From the NCBI GenBank assembly GCA_017399405.1, contig JAFQCT010000017.1, positions 1 to 64,000 of the forward strand: DNA of 64,000 nucleotides, given 5' to 3'. This document shows positions 1-8,545 of this stretch, piece after piece; positions within the stretch are counted from its first letter, which is position 1, and each line of letters opens with the position of its first letter. Made by a program: the position numbers and the translations under genes. The notes under the pieces were generated by a model that did not search any database, was not told the origin of the DNA, and saw nothing but the letters and a program-made list of their open reading frames with translations. This stretch comes from Clostridia bacterium. GTDB lineage: Bacteria; Bacillota; Clostridia; Oscillospirales; Acutalibacteraceae.

Positions 1-14
1 GGATAAAAAAAGAA

Positions 15-39
15 GACCTTGCATGTGAAATGCAAGGTC
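15..39 (-). terminator. Terminator after the GMP synthase subunit gene
   Basis: A perfect 10-bp stem (GACCTTGCAT / ATGCAAGGTC) closes on a 5-base loop. Read on the minus strand it is followed by a T-rich run (TTCTTTTTTT), so it fits an intrinsic terminator for the leftward operon. A second, shorter hairpin (CCTCTAA / TTAGAGG, 72-93) and a GCCCC/GGGGC pair (106-140) lie between it and the stop codon. Confidence 0.75.
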
Positions 40-147
40 ATAATTTTTTCGAGTTTTAAGTTTTTATTTTACCTCTAATTCAGCGGTTAGAGGATAAACG
101 ATTTTGCCCCATGTAAGGATGAAGGGGATTGCCTTGGGGCACGTTGA

Positions 148-1149
148 TTACTCCCACTCGATAGTTCCGATTGGTTTTGGAGTAAGGTCGTAGAGAACAC
201 GGTTGATGCCGTCAACTTCGTGTGTGATTCTGTAAGTAACCTTATGAAGCACTTCATAAGGGATTTCCTCAATTGTGGCACTCATAGCGTCTTTAGTATT
301 TACTGCACGAATAATTGCAGGCCAGCCTTCGTATCTGCTTTCGTCTTTAACGCCAACGCTCTTAACATCAGGCACAGCAATAAAGTACTGCCATACTTTT
401 TCTGCAAGACCGCAGTTGTCAAACTCTTCACGAAGAATAGCGTCTGCTTCACGAAGTGCGTGGAGTCTGTCGCGTGTGATTGCACCAAGGCAACGAACAC
501 CAAGGCCAGGGCCTGGGAATGGCTGGCGATATACCATCGCATGAGGGAGTCCCAATGCTTCACCTACAACACGAACTTCGTCTTTGAAGAGAAGCTTGAT
601 TGGTTCAACAAGTTGGAAGTTAAGGTCTTCAGGAAGTCCACCAACATTGTGGTGAGATTTAACAGCCTTTTTGCCTTCTGCCTGCTTGAAACTTTCAAGA
701 ATATCAGGGTAGATTGTGCCTTGTGCAAGGAACTCAACACCCTCAAGTTTTCTTGCTTCGTCAGCAAAAACATTTATAAATTCAGCACCGATAATCTTTC
801 TTTTCTTTTCAGGCTCACTAACGCCTGCAAGAAGGTCAAGAAAACGGTCAGTAGCATCAACATAGATAAGGTTTGCATCAAGTTCTTTGCCGAAAACTTC
901 AATAACATTTTCGCTTTCGTTCTTTCTCATAAGACCGTGATTTACATGAACACAAACTAACTGTTTGCCGATTGCTTTAATAAGAAGAGCAGCAACAACT
1001 GATGAGTCAACACCGCCGGAGAGTGCGAGAAGAACTTTTTTATCGCCAACTTGCTCGCGAACAGCTTTAATCTGTTCTTCAATAAAAGCATCAGCTAACG
1101 CTTTGGTGGTAATTCTTTCCATTGATTCGGGTCTAACATTGCTATCCAT
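148..1149 (-). CDS. guaA: GMP synthase, ATP-pyrophosphatase subunit (no glutaminase domain)
   Basis: This is the XMP-amidating half of GMP synthase, which adenylates XMP with ATP and replaces the oxygen with ammonia to give GMP. The PP-loop is visible early (LSGGVDSSV, about residues 43-51), followed by the ATPase core and a C-terminal dimerisation domain ending in KPIGTIEWE, the usual GuaA terminus. At 333 residues it lacks the N-terminal class I glutaminase found in the usual ~510-residue bacterial enzyme. The start at 1149 is chosen because GGAGG sits 9 bases upstream; an earlier in-frame ATG (1164) lies before that site. It follows the CofE-like gene by 26 bases and is probably co-transcribed with it. 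The partner glutaminase is not in the window. Confidence 0.9.
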   Translation of the reverse strand: MDSNVRPESMERITTKALADAFIEEQIKAVREQVGDKKVLLALSGGVDSSVVAALLIKAIGKQLVCVHVNHGLMRKNESENVIEVFGKELDANLIYVDATDRFLDLLAGVSEPEKKRKIIGAEFINVFADEARKLEGVEFLAQGTIYPDILESFKQAEGKKAVKSHHNVGGLPEDLNFQLVEPIKLLFKDEVRVVGEALGLPHAMVYRQPFPGPGLGVRCLGAITRDRLHALREADAILREEFDNCGLAEKVWQYFIAVPDVKSVGVKDESRYEGWPAIIRAVNTKDAMSATIEEIPYEVLHKVTYRITHEVDGINRVLYDLTPKPIGTIEWE

Positions 1150-1175
1150 TTTGAATTCCTCCATTTTATATTAAA

Positions 1176-2366
1176 TTAGTCTGTATAGTTATCAAAATAT
1201 CCCTGAACGAGAATGATTGGAGTACCCTTATCACCTGAACCACTTGTAAGGTCGCAAAGTGAACCGATAAGGTCAGTAAGCTGACGAGGAGTAGTACCCT
1301 GTGAAGCCATATTGCCTACAAGGTTGTCCTGCTTTGCTTTAATGCTCTTTGAAATTGCTTCTTTGAGTTCAGCACCTGAAAGACCTTTGAAGTCGTTATC
1401 AGCAAGATATTTAAGTTTTAATTCGTTTGGAGTACCAATAAGTCCTCTTGTGTGAGCAGGGGATACAACCGGGTCAGCGAGTTCCCAAATTTTACCCTGA
1501 GGGTCTTTGAATGCACCGTCACCGTAAACCATAACTTCAATGTGTTTACCTGTTCTCTTTAAGAACTCTGCCTGAATATCCTCAACAAGTCCCTGACAAT
1601 CTCTTGGGAAAAGTTTAACTGTATCTTCTGTTGATTTGTTTGAACCAAGAAGACCATATTTTTCGTTGCAACCGCTACCATTTACAGGAGCGTTAAGAAT
1701 ATCGTCAAGTCCGCAAACTACTTTAGCACCTGCAGCTTTAAGAATTCTCTTTGTTCTCTGTCTTGTGTGAATGTCACAAGTAAGAACACAATCTGTGTAG
1801 TTGAGAATTGTTTTAGCTTGATTTGCAAAAACGATTTCAACTTCAGCACCTGCTTCACGGATAATACCTGCATAGTAGTCAACATAGTCAACGCCTGTGA
1901 ATTCGTGCTTGTTTTCGCCGAAAAGTTCTCTGTACTTTTCAAGTGAAAGAACATCAGAATATGGATTTACACCTGCTTCATCAAGTTTATCAAGGCTTAC
2001 GAGTGAGTTACCAACCTCGTCACTTGGGTAGCTGAGCATAAGAACAACTTTTTTTGCACCTTTAGCAATACCGCGAAGACAGATTGCAAAACGATTTCGT
2101 GATAAAATCGGGAAAATAACACCGATTGTTTCACCGCCTAATTTTGCCTTAACATCAGCTGCAATATCGTCAACTGATGCGTAGTTACCTTGTGCACGCG
2201 CAACTATTGATTCTGTAAGAGAAACAACATCTCTGTCACGCATAGTAAAACCTTCGCTCTCTGCTGCTTCAAGAACGCTTGTTACTGCAATGTCAACAAG
2301 ATTGTCGCCTTGTCTGATGATAGGACAACGAATACCTCTTGAAACCGTACCGACTTTTCTTTCCAT
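1176..2366 (-). CDS. Coenzyme F420-0:L-glutamate ligase-like (CofE/FbiB family) protein
   Basis: 396 residues resembling the gamma-glutamyl ligase family of CofE, whose archaeal members use GTP to add glutamate to F420-0. Conserved-looking stretches include the N-terminal RGIRCPIIRQGD, VVSLTESIVARAQGN (a family-like segment near residue 50) and the C-terminal SDxxAS-equivalent region around GNMASQGTTPRQ. No F420 biosynthesis gene is nearby, and Clostridia of this kind are not known for F420, so the substrate is probably something else. The start at 2366 has GGAGAG a few bases upstream; a longer reading frame (to 2456) would begin inside the promoter region. It is first in a two-gene operon with the GMP synthase subunit. 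The family call is fairly secure; the function is unknown. Confidence 0.7.
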   Translation of the reverse strand: MERKVGTVSRGIRCPIIRQGDNLVDIAVTSVLEAAESEGFTMRDRDVVSLTESIVARAQGNYASVDDIAADVKAKLGGETIGVIFPILSRNRFAICLRGIAKGAKKVVLMLSYPSDEVGNSLVSLDKLDEAGVNPYSDVLSLEKYRELFGENKHEFTGVDYVDYYAGIIREAGAEVEIVFANQAKTILNYTDCVLTCDIHTRQRTKRILKAAGAKVVCGLDDILNAPVNGSGCNEKYGLLGSNKSTEDTVKLFPRDCQGLVEDIQAEFLKRTGKHIEVMVYGDGAFKDPQGKIWELADPVVSPAHTRGLIGTPNELKLKYLADNDFKGLSGAELKEAISKSIKAKQDNLVGNMASQGTTPRQLTDLIGSLCDLTSGSGDKGTPIILVQGYFDNYTD

Positions 2367-2447
2367 ATATATCTCTCCAATATAAAAAATTAACGAATGT
2401 CGCGTTGTGGCAAAATGCCAACTTTTCCGCATATTAACCACTAAAAT

Positions 2448-2476
2448 ATTATACAATTACATTTTTTTCAAGTCAA
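2448..2476 (-). promoter_or_regulatory. Promoter of the CofE-like/guaA operon
   Basis: Minus strand: -35 TTGACT (2476-2471), 17-bp spacer, -10 TATAAT (2453-2448). The near-consensus spacing puts the start of transcription near 2441. The short leader contains a small TGGCA/TGCCA hairpin at about 2409-2421. Confidence 0.65.
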
Positions 2477-2611
2477 TAAAAATATAAGTCATATAAATAA
2501 AAATTCTTATTAAATTTTTGTGCATTTTTGTGCATTTTTTTCATTTGTAAAAATATGAACAAAATAGTAAAAAAACAATTGAACAAAAATGAAAAAAACT
2601 GTTAATTTTCA

Positions 2612-2640
2612 TTGACTTTTATATAGTATAGCAGTATAAT
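2612..2640 (+). promoter_or_regulatory. Promoter of the polysaccharide locus
   Basis: -35 TTGACT (2612-2617), 17-bp spacer, -10 TATAAT (2635-2640). It is followed by about 65 bases of leader and an AGGAG site before the first gene. No comparable promoter or terminator is obvious within the next 30 kb, so it may drive the whole locus. Confidence 0.65.
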
Positions 2641-2711
2641 AACTTAAATATGATTATAATGCAATTATTATGGATTGTTGCGTTTACTTTTACTGTTAGG
2701 AGCATGAATTT

Positions 2712-3341
2712 ATGTATAGAAGTGTTAAAAGATTTCTTGATTTTACTATTGCCTTAATGGCGTTGATTATTCTTTCACCTGTATTTTTAATAGTTGCTTT
2801 AATTATAAAACTCACTTCACCGGGACCTGTAATTTTCAAACAGAAAAGAATAGGTAAAGATGGCAAAGTTTTTGAAATTTATAAGTTCCGCTCAATGGTA
2901 GTAGGTGCTGAAAGTCAGGGTAGTGGAGTTTATTCAGGTAAAGGTGATGCACGCGTTACAAAAATCGGTAAGATTATTCGTGCAACAAGTATTGACGAGT
3001 TACCACAGTTTGTAAACATTCTTAAAGGCGAAATGAGTTTTGTAGGACCTCGTCCTCCACTTACATATCATCCTTGGGATTATTCAGAATATTCAGATTT
3101 TCAACTTCGTATGTTTGAGGTAAGACCGGGCATTACAGGTTGGGCACAGGTAAATGGTAGAAAAGATGTTGAGTGGAACAGACGCATTGAACTTAATGTA
3201 TGGTATGTTGATAATATGTCACTTTGGCTTGATATAAAGATTATTTTCACAACTTTCCTTAAAGTGCTTAAAAATGAAGATAATGAGAACACAGGTGCAA
3301 CAGTAGTTGCAAAGGAAGAAAAAGAAACAGTCAATAAATAA
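2712..3341 (+). CDS. Undecaprenyl-phosphate sugar phosphotransferase (initiating PGT)
   Basis: A small (209-residue) bacterial sugar transferase that would move a sugar-1-phosphate onto undecaprenyl phosphate and so start each repeat unit at the inner membrane face. One N-terminal hydrophobic segment (about residues 10-35) precedes the catalytic region, which carries KFRSM (about 58-62), TSIDELPQ and PGITGWAQVNGR, the signatures of monotopic transferases such as PglC. The tail is charged and lacks the family's large N-terminal membrane domain, as expected for the short subclass. AGGAG precedes the ATG by about 9 bases. It is the only initiating transferase in the locus, so all repeat units made here probably begin with the same sugar. 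Confidence 0.9.
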   Translation: MYRSVKRFLDFTIALMALIILSPVFLIVALIIKLTSPGPVIFKQKRIGKDGKVFEIYKFRSMVVGAESQGSGVYSGKGDARVTKIGKIIRATSIDELPQFVNILKGEMSFVGPRPPLTYHPWDYSEYSDFQLRMFEVRPGITGWAQVNGRKDVEWNRRIELNVWYVDNMSLWLDIKIIFTTFLKVLKNEDNENTGATVVAKEEKETVNK

Positions 3342-3350
3342 GAGGTAGTT

Positions 3351-4199
3351 ATGGCTCTTCAGTTAATGTTTGTTACAAATCGTGTTGATGTGGCAGAAGC
3401 AGCACAGTCTGCAGGTGTTGACCGTATATTCGTAGATATGGAGTATATCGGCAAATCTGACCGTCAGGGCGGAATGGATACAGTTCAGAATATGCACACT
3501 TTAGAAGATGTAAAAGCACTTCGCAAGGTGCTTACAACATCAACACTTCATGTCCGTTGTAATCCAGTGCATGACGCAACTGACAGTTACCCATCAACTG
3601 AGGAAGAAATTAACAGTATAATAGATGCGGGTGCAGATGTTATAATGTTACCGTTCTTTCAAAATGCAGTGCAAGTAAGTCGATTTATAAAAGCAGTAGG
3701 GGGCAGAGTAAAAACAAATTTGCTCGTTGAAACTCCTGAAGCTGCAGAAAATATTGACGAAATACTTGAAATCGACGGAATTGATGAAATACACATTGGT
3801 CTTAACGACTTGCATTTAGGTTATGGAATGACCTTTATGTTTGAGTTGGTAGCAGATGGTACAGTACAGAAACTCTGCGAAAAAATTGCAAAGAAAAATA
3901 TAAGTTATGGTTTTGGTGGAGTTGCCCGTGTTGGTACAGGTACTCTTCCTGCAGAATGTATTTTAGGTGAGCATTACCGTCTTGGCTCAGAGCGTGTTAT
4001 TCTCTCTCGTGCATTTTGTGATGTTGCAAAAGAAAACGATTTTGAAGTAGTAAAAGAAAAGTTTAATACAGGTGTTCGTGACATTCGTGAATTTGAAAAA
4101 GAATTACTCACCACTTGGAATGAAGAAACACACAAAGCGAATCATATAAAAACACAGGAATGTGTTCAGAAGATTGTTGAGATTATAAAGAATAAGTAA
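3351..4199 (+). CDS. HpcH/HpaI-family aldolase in polysaccharide locus
   Basis: 282 residues of the HpcH/HpaI aldolase/citrate lyase TIM-barrel family, which makes or cleaves C-C bonds between pyruvate-type enolates and aldehydes using a divalent metal. Visible landmarks are VDMEY (29-32), HVRCNP with the arginine at 69, VETPEA with the likely metal ligand E127, and GLNDLHLG with the likely ligand D153. It is divergent from the well-studied pyruvate aldolases, so the substrate cannot be given. It starts 9 bases after the phosphotransferase gene and 10 bases before a 2-hydroxyacid dehydrogenase, so the two may act in series on a 2-oxo acid that becomes a polymer substituent. That role is inference. 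Confidence 0.75.
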   Translation: MALQLMFVTNRVDVAEAAQSAGVDRIFVDMEYIGKSDRQGGMDTVQNMHTLEDVKALRKVLTTSTLHVRCNPVHDATDSYPSTEEEINSIIDAGADVIMLPFFQNAVQVSRFIKAVGGRVKTNLLVETPEAAENIDEILEIDGIDEIHIGLNDLHLGYGMTFMFELVADGTVQKLCEKIAKKNISYGFGGVARVGTGTLPAECILGEHYRLGSERVILSRAFCDVAKENDFEVVKEKFNTGVRDIREFEKELLTTWNEETHKANHIKTQECVQKIVEIIKNK

Positions 4200-4209
4200 A
4201 GGTAAAGTT

Positions 4210-5127
4210 ATGAAACTTTTAATGACAGGTGCTTTTAATTGCACAGCAGAGCAAAAACTGAATATAGAAAAGCTTGGCTGTGAAGTTATGTTTCAGCAAA
4301 TGGAAAATGAGCCTTTGTCAGAAGAAATGTATACAGCAGATATAGTAATTTGCAATGGCTTGTTCCTTTATAATGACTTGGACAAGTTTAAAAACCTTAA
4401 ATTCGTTCAACTTACAAGTGCAGGGCTTGACCGCGTACCAGTTGAAAAAATGAATGAAAAGGGAATAGTACTTCATAACGCAAGGGGAGTATATAGCACT
4501 CCAATGGCTGAATGGGTACTTACAGGTGTTCTTACATTGTATAAGAATACAAATGCATTTTATAGTAACCAACAAAATCATAAATGGATTAAAGATAGAA
4601 ATGTAAAAGAGTTGTCAGGTAGTACAATCTGTATTGTAGGTTGTGGTAGTGTTGGTACTGAATGTGCAAAATTATTTAAGCCATTCAGTAATGAAATGAT
4701 TGCAGTTGATATCGTGAAACCTAAAAGTGATTTATTTGATAATTACTATACTATAAATAATGTAACCGAAGCAGTAAAAAACGCAGATGTTGTAATCCTT
4801 ACACTTCCATTAACAGATGAAACACGAAATATGTTCAATAAAGAACTTCTTTCACAATTTAAGAATGATGCAATTCTTGTAAATATTTCAAGAGGTGCAG
4901 TTGTGAATGAGGTGGATTTGATAGATGCACTTAAAAATGGTAAAATCGACGGTGCGGTGCTTGATGTATTCAATACTGAACCGTTAGATGAAAACAGTGA
5001 ACTATGGGAAATGGAAAATGTGATTATCACACCACACAATTCCTTTGTATCACAAAAAAACAACGAAAGATTGTTTAATTTAGTTTATAATAATTTGAAT
5101 ACATATATGAAAGAAGCAGAAAAATGA
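4210..5127 (+). CDS. D-isomer-specific 2-hydroxyacid dehydrogenase
   Basis: 305 residues. The NAD-binding fold shows GCGSVG at 144-149, and the family's catalytic triad is present as R228 (ISRGA), E257 (NTEP) and H276 (TPHN). Such enzymes reduce 2-oxo acids to D-2-hydroxy acids. The catalytic residues are intact, so it should be active. It lies between an HpcH/HpaI aldolase and a glycosyltransferase whose ATG overlaps its stop codon by four bases, so it is part of the polysaccharide operon rather than central metabolism. A role in making a lactate- or glycerate-like substituent is plausible but unproven. Confidence 0.85.
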   Translation: MKLLMTGAFNCTAEQKLNIEKLGCEVMFQQMENEPLSEEMYTADIVICNGLFLYNDLDKFKNLKFVQLTSAGLDRVPVEKMNEKGIVLHNARGVYSTPMAEWVLTGVLTLYKNTNAFYSNQQNHKWIKDRNVKELSGSTICIVGCGSVGTECAKLFKPFSNEMIAVDIVKPKSDLFDNYYTINNVTEAVKNADVVILTLPLTDETRNMFNKELLSQFKNDAILVNISRGAVVNEVDLIDALKNGKIDGAVLDVFNTEPLDENSELWEMENVIITPHNSFVSQKNNERLFNLVYNNLNTYMKEAEK

Positions 5128-6230
5128 AATTTATTTTGATTTCCCCTAAAAACAGAACAGCATATAATTTTAGAGGCGATTTGGTCAAAAAAATTATAGC
5201 AAGCGGTTACGAAGTAGTCATAACAGGCCCCAATCGTGACAATGTTGATAAGGTTGAGGCATTGGGTGCAAGATTTGTTGAAATTCCAATGAATAAAAAC
5301 GCCTTAAATCCGTTTAAGGATTTAAAGTATATGAATGCACTTCGTAAACTTTTTAAAGAAGAAAAACCTGATGTAATTTTAGGTTATACTTCAAAACCTG
5401 TAATTTATGGTTCAATTGCAGGTAAACTAGCAAAAGTACCGCATAAGGTTGGAATGGTAACGGGTGCAGGTTATGCTTTCGCTTCAAAAAGCAAAAAGGC
5501 TAAAGTTATTAAAATGATTTTATCAATGTTATACAGAGTGGCTTTTGCTTGTGCTGATGTTGCACTCTTCCAAAATGTTGACGACAAAAATACCTTTGTT
5601 AAAGAAGGAATACTTAAGGAAGAAAAATGTAAGGTTATTGATGGCTCAGGCGTTAATATGGAACGTTTTCCATTGGCACCATATCCTAAACAGCTGACAT
5701 TCTTTATGTTGTCACGAGTTATGTACTTTAAGGGTATTCGCGAGTATCTTGAGGCTTGCACAATTGTTAAAGAAAAACATCCTGAAGTAAGATTTATGCT
5801 TTTAGGTGCTTGCGAGGGAATTCACGATTCGCTTTCAGAAGAAGAATTAAAACCATATGTAGAAAAAGGGATTATTGAGCATTTTGGCGAAACCGATACA
5901 GTTGCTGATTTCTATAAACAATGTTCGGTATTTGTATTGCCATCTTACGGTGAGGGTGTTCCAAGAACAGTACAGGAAGCAATGTCAATGGGCCGTGCAA
6001 TTATTACAACTACTGCGCCGGGTTGTCGCGAAACAGTAATAGACGGTGTTACGGGATTTATTATTCCGACAAAAGACGGCAAAGCACTTGCTGAAAAAAT
6101 GATGGAATTTGTTAAAAATCCTGAACTCGTTGAAAAAATGGGCAAGGCAAGTAATGAATATTGCAGACGAAGATTTGAAGTAAATAAGATTAACAAAGAA
6201 ATGTGTATGCATCTTAAAATAAAGGAGTAA
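5124..6230 (+). CDS. GT4-family glycosyltransferase (PglA-like)
   Basis: A 368-residue GT-B enzyme. The C-terminal domain has the GT4 signature region [20 protein letters not shown] with its E-x7-E motif. The N-terminal half ([35 protein letters not shown]) resembles the PglA/WbaZ group, which often add the second sugar to a lipid-linked amino sugar. Its ATG overlaps the stop of the preceding dehydrogenase (ATGA). As the first transferase after the initiating enzyme it is the best candidate for the second step of repeat assembly. Donor and acceptor are not readable from the sequence. Confidence 0.82.
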   Translation: MKFILISPKNRTAYNFRGDLVKKIIASGYEVVITGPNRDNVDKVEALGARFVEIPMNKNALNPFKDLKYMNALRKLFKEEKPDVILGYTSKPVIYGSIAGKLAKVPHKVGMVTGAGYAFASKSKKAKVIKMILSMLYRVAFACADVALFQNVDDKNTFVKEGILKEEKCKVIDGSGVNMERFPLAPYPKQLTFFMLSRVMYFKGIREYLEACTIVKEKHPEVRFMLLGACEGIHDSLSEEELKPYVEKGIIEHFGETDTVADFYKQCSVFVLPSYGEGVPRTVQEAMSMGRAIITTTAPGCRETVIDGVTGFIIPTKDGKALAEKMMEFVKNPELVEKMGKASNEYCRRRFEVNKINKEMCMHLKIKE

Positions 6231-6235
6231 TTGAT

Positions 6236-7555
6236 ATGTCACTTTACGAAAAAATCATTAACGGCGAAGAAAAAATTTCTCTTGTAGGACTTGGCTATGT
6301 TGGTATGCCTATTGCGGTTGCTTTCTCAAAGAAAGTAAAAGTTGTAGGTTTTGACCTTAATGCTAAGAAAATTGAACTTTATAAAAACGGTATTGACCCG
6401 ACAAATGAGGTTGGCGATGACGCAATTAAGAATTGCACAGTAGAGTTTACTGCTGACGAAACAAAACTTCGTGAAGCAAAATTCCACATTGTTGCAGTTC
6501 CAACACCTGTAAATGATGACCATACGCCTGACCTTACTCCTGTTGAAGGTGCATCAACAATTGTCGGTCGTAACCTTACAAAAGGTTCAATTGTTGTTTA
6601 TGAATCAACAGTTTACCCTGGTGTTACAGAAGATATCTGTATTCCGATTCTTGAAAAGGAATCAGGACTTAAATGTGGTGTAGATTTCAAAATTGGTTAT
6701 TCTCCTGAAAGAATTAACCCAGGCGATAAAGTGCACCGTCTTGAAACAATCGTAAAAATCGTTTCAGGTATGGATGAAGAGTCACTTGATGAAATTGCAA
6801 AGGTTTATGAACTTGTTGTTGAAGCAGGTGTTCATCGTGCTGAAAGCATTAAGGTTGCTGAGGCAGCAAAGGTTATCGAAAATAGCCAACGCGACATTAA
6901 TATCGCATTTATGAATGAGCTTTCAATCATCTTTAACAAGATGGGTATAGATACACAGTCAGTTCTTAAAGCAGCAGGAACAAAGTGGAATTTCCTCGGT
7001 TTCTTCCCGGGTCTTGTAGGCGGTCATTGTATCGGCGTTGACCCATATTATCTTACATATAAAGCAGAACAGTTAGGTTATCATAGCCAGATTATTCTTT
7101 CAGGTCGTAGAATTAACGACGATATGGGTAAATATGTTGCTGAAAGTGTAGTTAAAAATCTTATCAAGGCTGATGTAACCATTAAGAATGCAAAGGTTGC
7201 AATACTTGGTTTCACTTTCAAAGAAAATTGCCCTGATACAAGAAATACAAAAATTATCGATATTTATAACGAACTTAAAGAGTACGGCATTGTTGCAACA
7301 GTAGCAGACCCTGCAGCAGATGCTGATGAGGCAAAGCACCTTTATGGTATGGAATTTGTTGATATGTCAACAATCAAAGATTGTGATGCAGTAATTCTTG
7401 CAGTTGCTCACGAGCAGTTTAAAGATTTGACACAGGCTGACTTTGACAAGATGTTCAAAGCAGGTGACAATTCAACAAAAGTACTTGCTGATATTAAGGG
7501 ACTTCTCAACCGTAAGGAATATGAATCAGCAGGTTATAAGTATTGGAGATTATAA
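6236..7555 (+). CDS. tviB: UDP-N-acetylhexosamine 6-dehydrogenase (TviB/WbpO-like)
   Basis: 439 residues of the UDP-glucose/GDP-mannose dehydrogenase family. GLGYVG (18-23) binds NAD, and the catalytic cysteine is C265 in [11 protein letters not shown]. The overall sequence resembles TviB/VipA and WbpO, which oxidise UDP-GlcNAc (or UDP-GalNAc) twice at C6 to the uronic acid, more than UDP-glucose dehydrogenases. The gene directly downstream is a TviC/WbpP-like 4-epimerase, separated by three bases, so the pair should convert UDP-GlcNAc to UDP-GalNAcA as in Vi antigen synthesis. The symbol reflects family resemblance, not proven substrate. Confidence 0.85.
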   Translation: MSLYEKIINGEEKISLVGLGYVGMPIAVAFSKKVKVVGFDLNAKKIELYKNGIDPTNEVGDDAIKNCTVEFTADETKLREAKFHIVAVPTPVNDDHTPDLTPVEGASTIVGRNLTKGSIVVYESTVYPGVTEDICIPILEKESGLKCGVDFKIGYSPERINPGDKVHRLETIVKIVSGMDEESLDEIAKVYELVVEAGVHRAESIKVAEAAKVIENSQRDINIAFMNELSIIFNKMGIDTQSVLKAAGTKWNFLGFFPGLVGGHCIGVDPYYLTYKAEQLGYHSQIILSGRRINDDMGKYVAESVVKNLIKADVTIKNAKVAILGFTFKENCPDTRNTKIIDIYNELKEYGIVATVADPAADADEAKHLYGMEFVDMSTIKDCDAVILAVAHEQFKDLTQADFDKMFKAGDNSTKVLADIKGLLNRKEYESAGYKYWRL

Positions 7556-7558
7556 TTT

Positions 7559-8533
7559 ATGGGCTACAAACACTTAAAATTCCCTGAAAATTCAGTATTC
7601 CTTGTTACAGGAGCAGCAGGATTTATCGGCTCAAATCTTTGCGAAGCAATACTTAATATGGGTTATAAAGTAAAGGCACTTGATGACCTTTCAACTGGTA
7701 AACAGAAGAATGTTGATATGTTCCTTGATAATTCCAACTATACATTTATAAAAGGCGACATTAAAGACCTTGATACATGTATGAAGGCTTGTGAAGGCGT
7801 AGATTACGTACTTAATCAGGCTGCTTGGGGTAGTGTTCCTCGTTCTATTGAAATGCCTTTGTTCTACTGCAAAAATAATATTGAGGGTACACTCAATATG
7901 ATGGAAGCTGCTCGACAAAACGGCGTTAAAAAGTTCGTCTATGCGTCAAGTTCATCTGTTTATGGGGATGAACCAAATCTTCCAAAGTATGAGGGTAGAG
8001 AAGGCAATCTTCTTTCACCTTACGCTCTTACGAAGCGTTGTGATGAAGAATGGGGTAAACTCTACACAAAACTATATGGACTTGATACATATGGAATGAG
8101 ATATTTCAATGTATTTGGTCGTCGTCAGGACCCTGATGGTGCTTATGCGGCAGTTATTCCGAAATTCTTAAAACAACTTCTTAATGGCGAAACACCAACA
8201 ATAAATGGCGACGGTAAACAAAGTCGAGATTTTACATATATTGAAAATGTTATCGAAGCAAACCTTAAGGCTTGTCTTGCACCAAGTGAGGCAGCAGGTG
8301 AGGCTTATAATATTGCTTATGGCGGTCGCGAATACTTAATTGATATTTATTATGGTCTTACAAAGGCTTTAGGACTTGATGTAGAGCCAAACTTCGGACC
8401 TGACCGTAAAGGCGACATCAAGCACAGCAATGCTGACATTTCAAAAGCAAAACGTCTTTTAGGCTATGACCCTGATTATAGCTTTCAAGACGGAATCAAA
8501 CTCGCAATCGAGTGGTATAAAGAAAACTTATAA
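7559..8533 (+). CDS. tviC: UDP-GlcNAcA/GlcNAc 4-epimerase (TviC/WbpP-like)
   Basis: A 324-residue extended short-chain dehydrogenase. TGAAGFIG (17-24) binds NAD, and the catalytic YxxxK is Y155/K159 (SPYALTK). Segments such as AAWGSVPRSIEMP, GDGKQSRDFTYIENV and KGDIKHSNADISKA closely match the WbpP/TviC group, which epimerises N-acetylated UDP-hexoses or their uronic acids at C4. It immediately follows the TviB-like dehydrogenase and completes a UDP-GalNAcA route. The motif set is complete, with no sign of truncation. Confidence 0.85.
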   Translation: MGYKHLKFPENSVFLVTGAAGFIGSNLCEAILNMGYKVKALDDLSTGKQKNVDMFLDNSNYTFIKGDIKDLDTCMKACEGVDYVLNQAAWGSVPRSIEMPLFYCKNNIEGTLNMMEAARQNGVKKFVYASSSSVYGDEPNLPKYEGREGNLLSPYALTKRCDEEWGKLYTKLYGLDTYGMRYFNVFGRRQDPDGAYAAVIPKFLKQLLNGETPTINGDGKQSRDFTYIENVIEANLKACLAPSEAAGEAYNIAYGGREYLIDIYYGLTKALGLDVEPNFGPDRKGDIKHSNADISKAKRLLGYDPDYSFQDGIKLAIEWYKENL

Positions 8534-8545
8534 AGGAAATTAACC

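Larger units (their letters stand above)
2367..2711. other. Divergent intergenic region between guaA operon and polysaccharide locus
   Basis: 345 non-coding bases holding two divergent near-consensus promoters and a very AT-rich middle. A short tandem copy of TTTTTGTGCA occurs near 2515-2540. I see no gene, no JUMPstart/ops-like element and no known riboswitch here. Confidence 0.6.

Noticed and set aside
220-960. Long open frame on the plus strand opposite the GMP synthase gene
   Set aside because: It is the antisense shadow of guaA: no ribosome site, odd Cys/Asn-rich composition and no family likeness.
2515-2540. Tandem TTTTTGTGCA units as a possible CRISPR or iteron array
   Set aside because: Only two units, no spacers, in AT-rich intergenic DNA. 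Too little to call anything.
2367-2711. JUMPstart/ops antitermination site before the polysaccharide operon
   Set aside because: No matching GGCGGTAG-like element is present.
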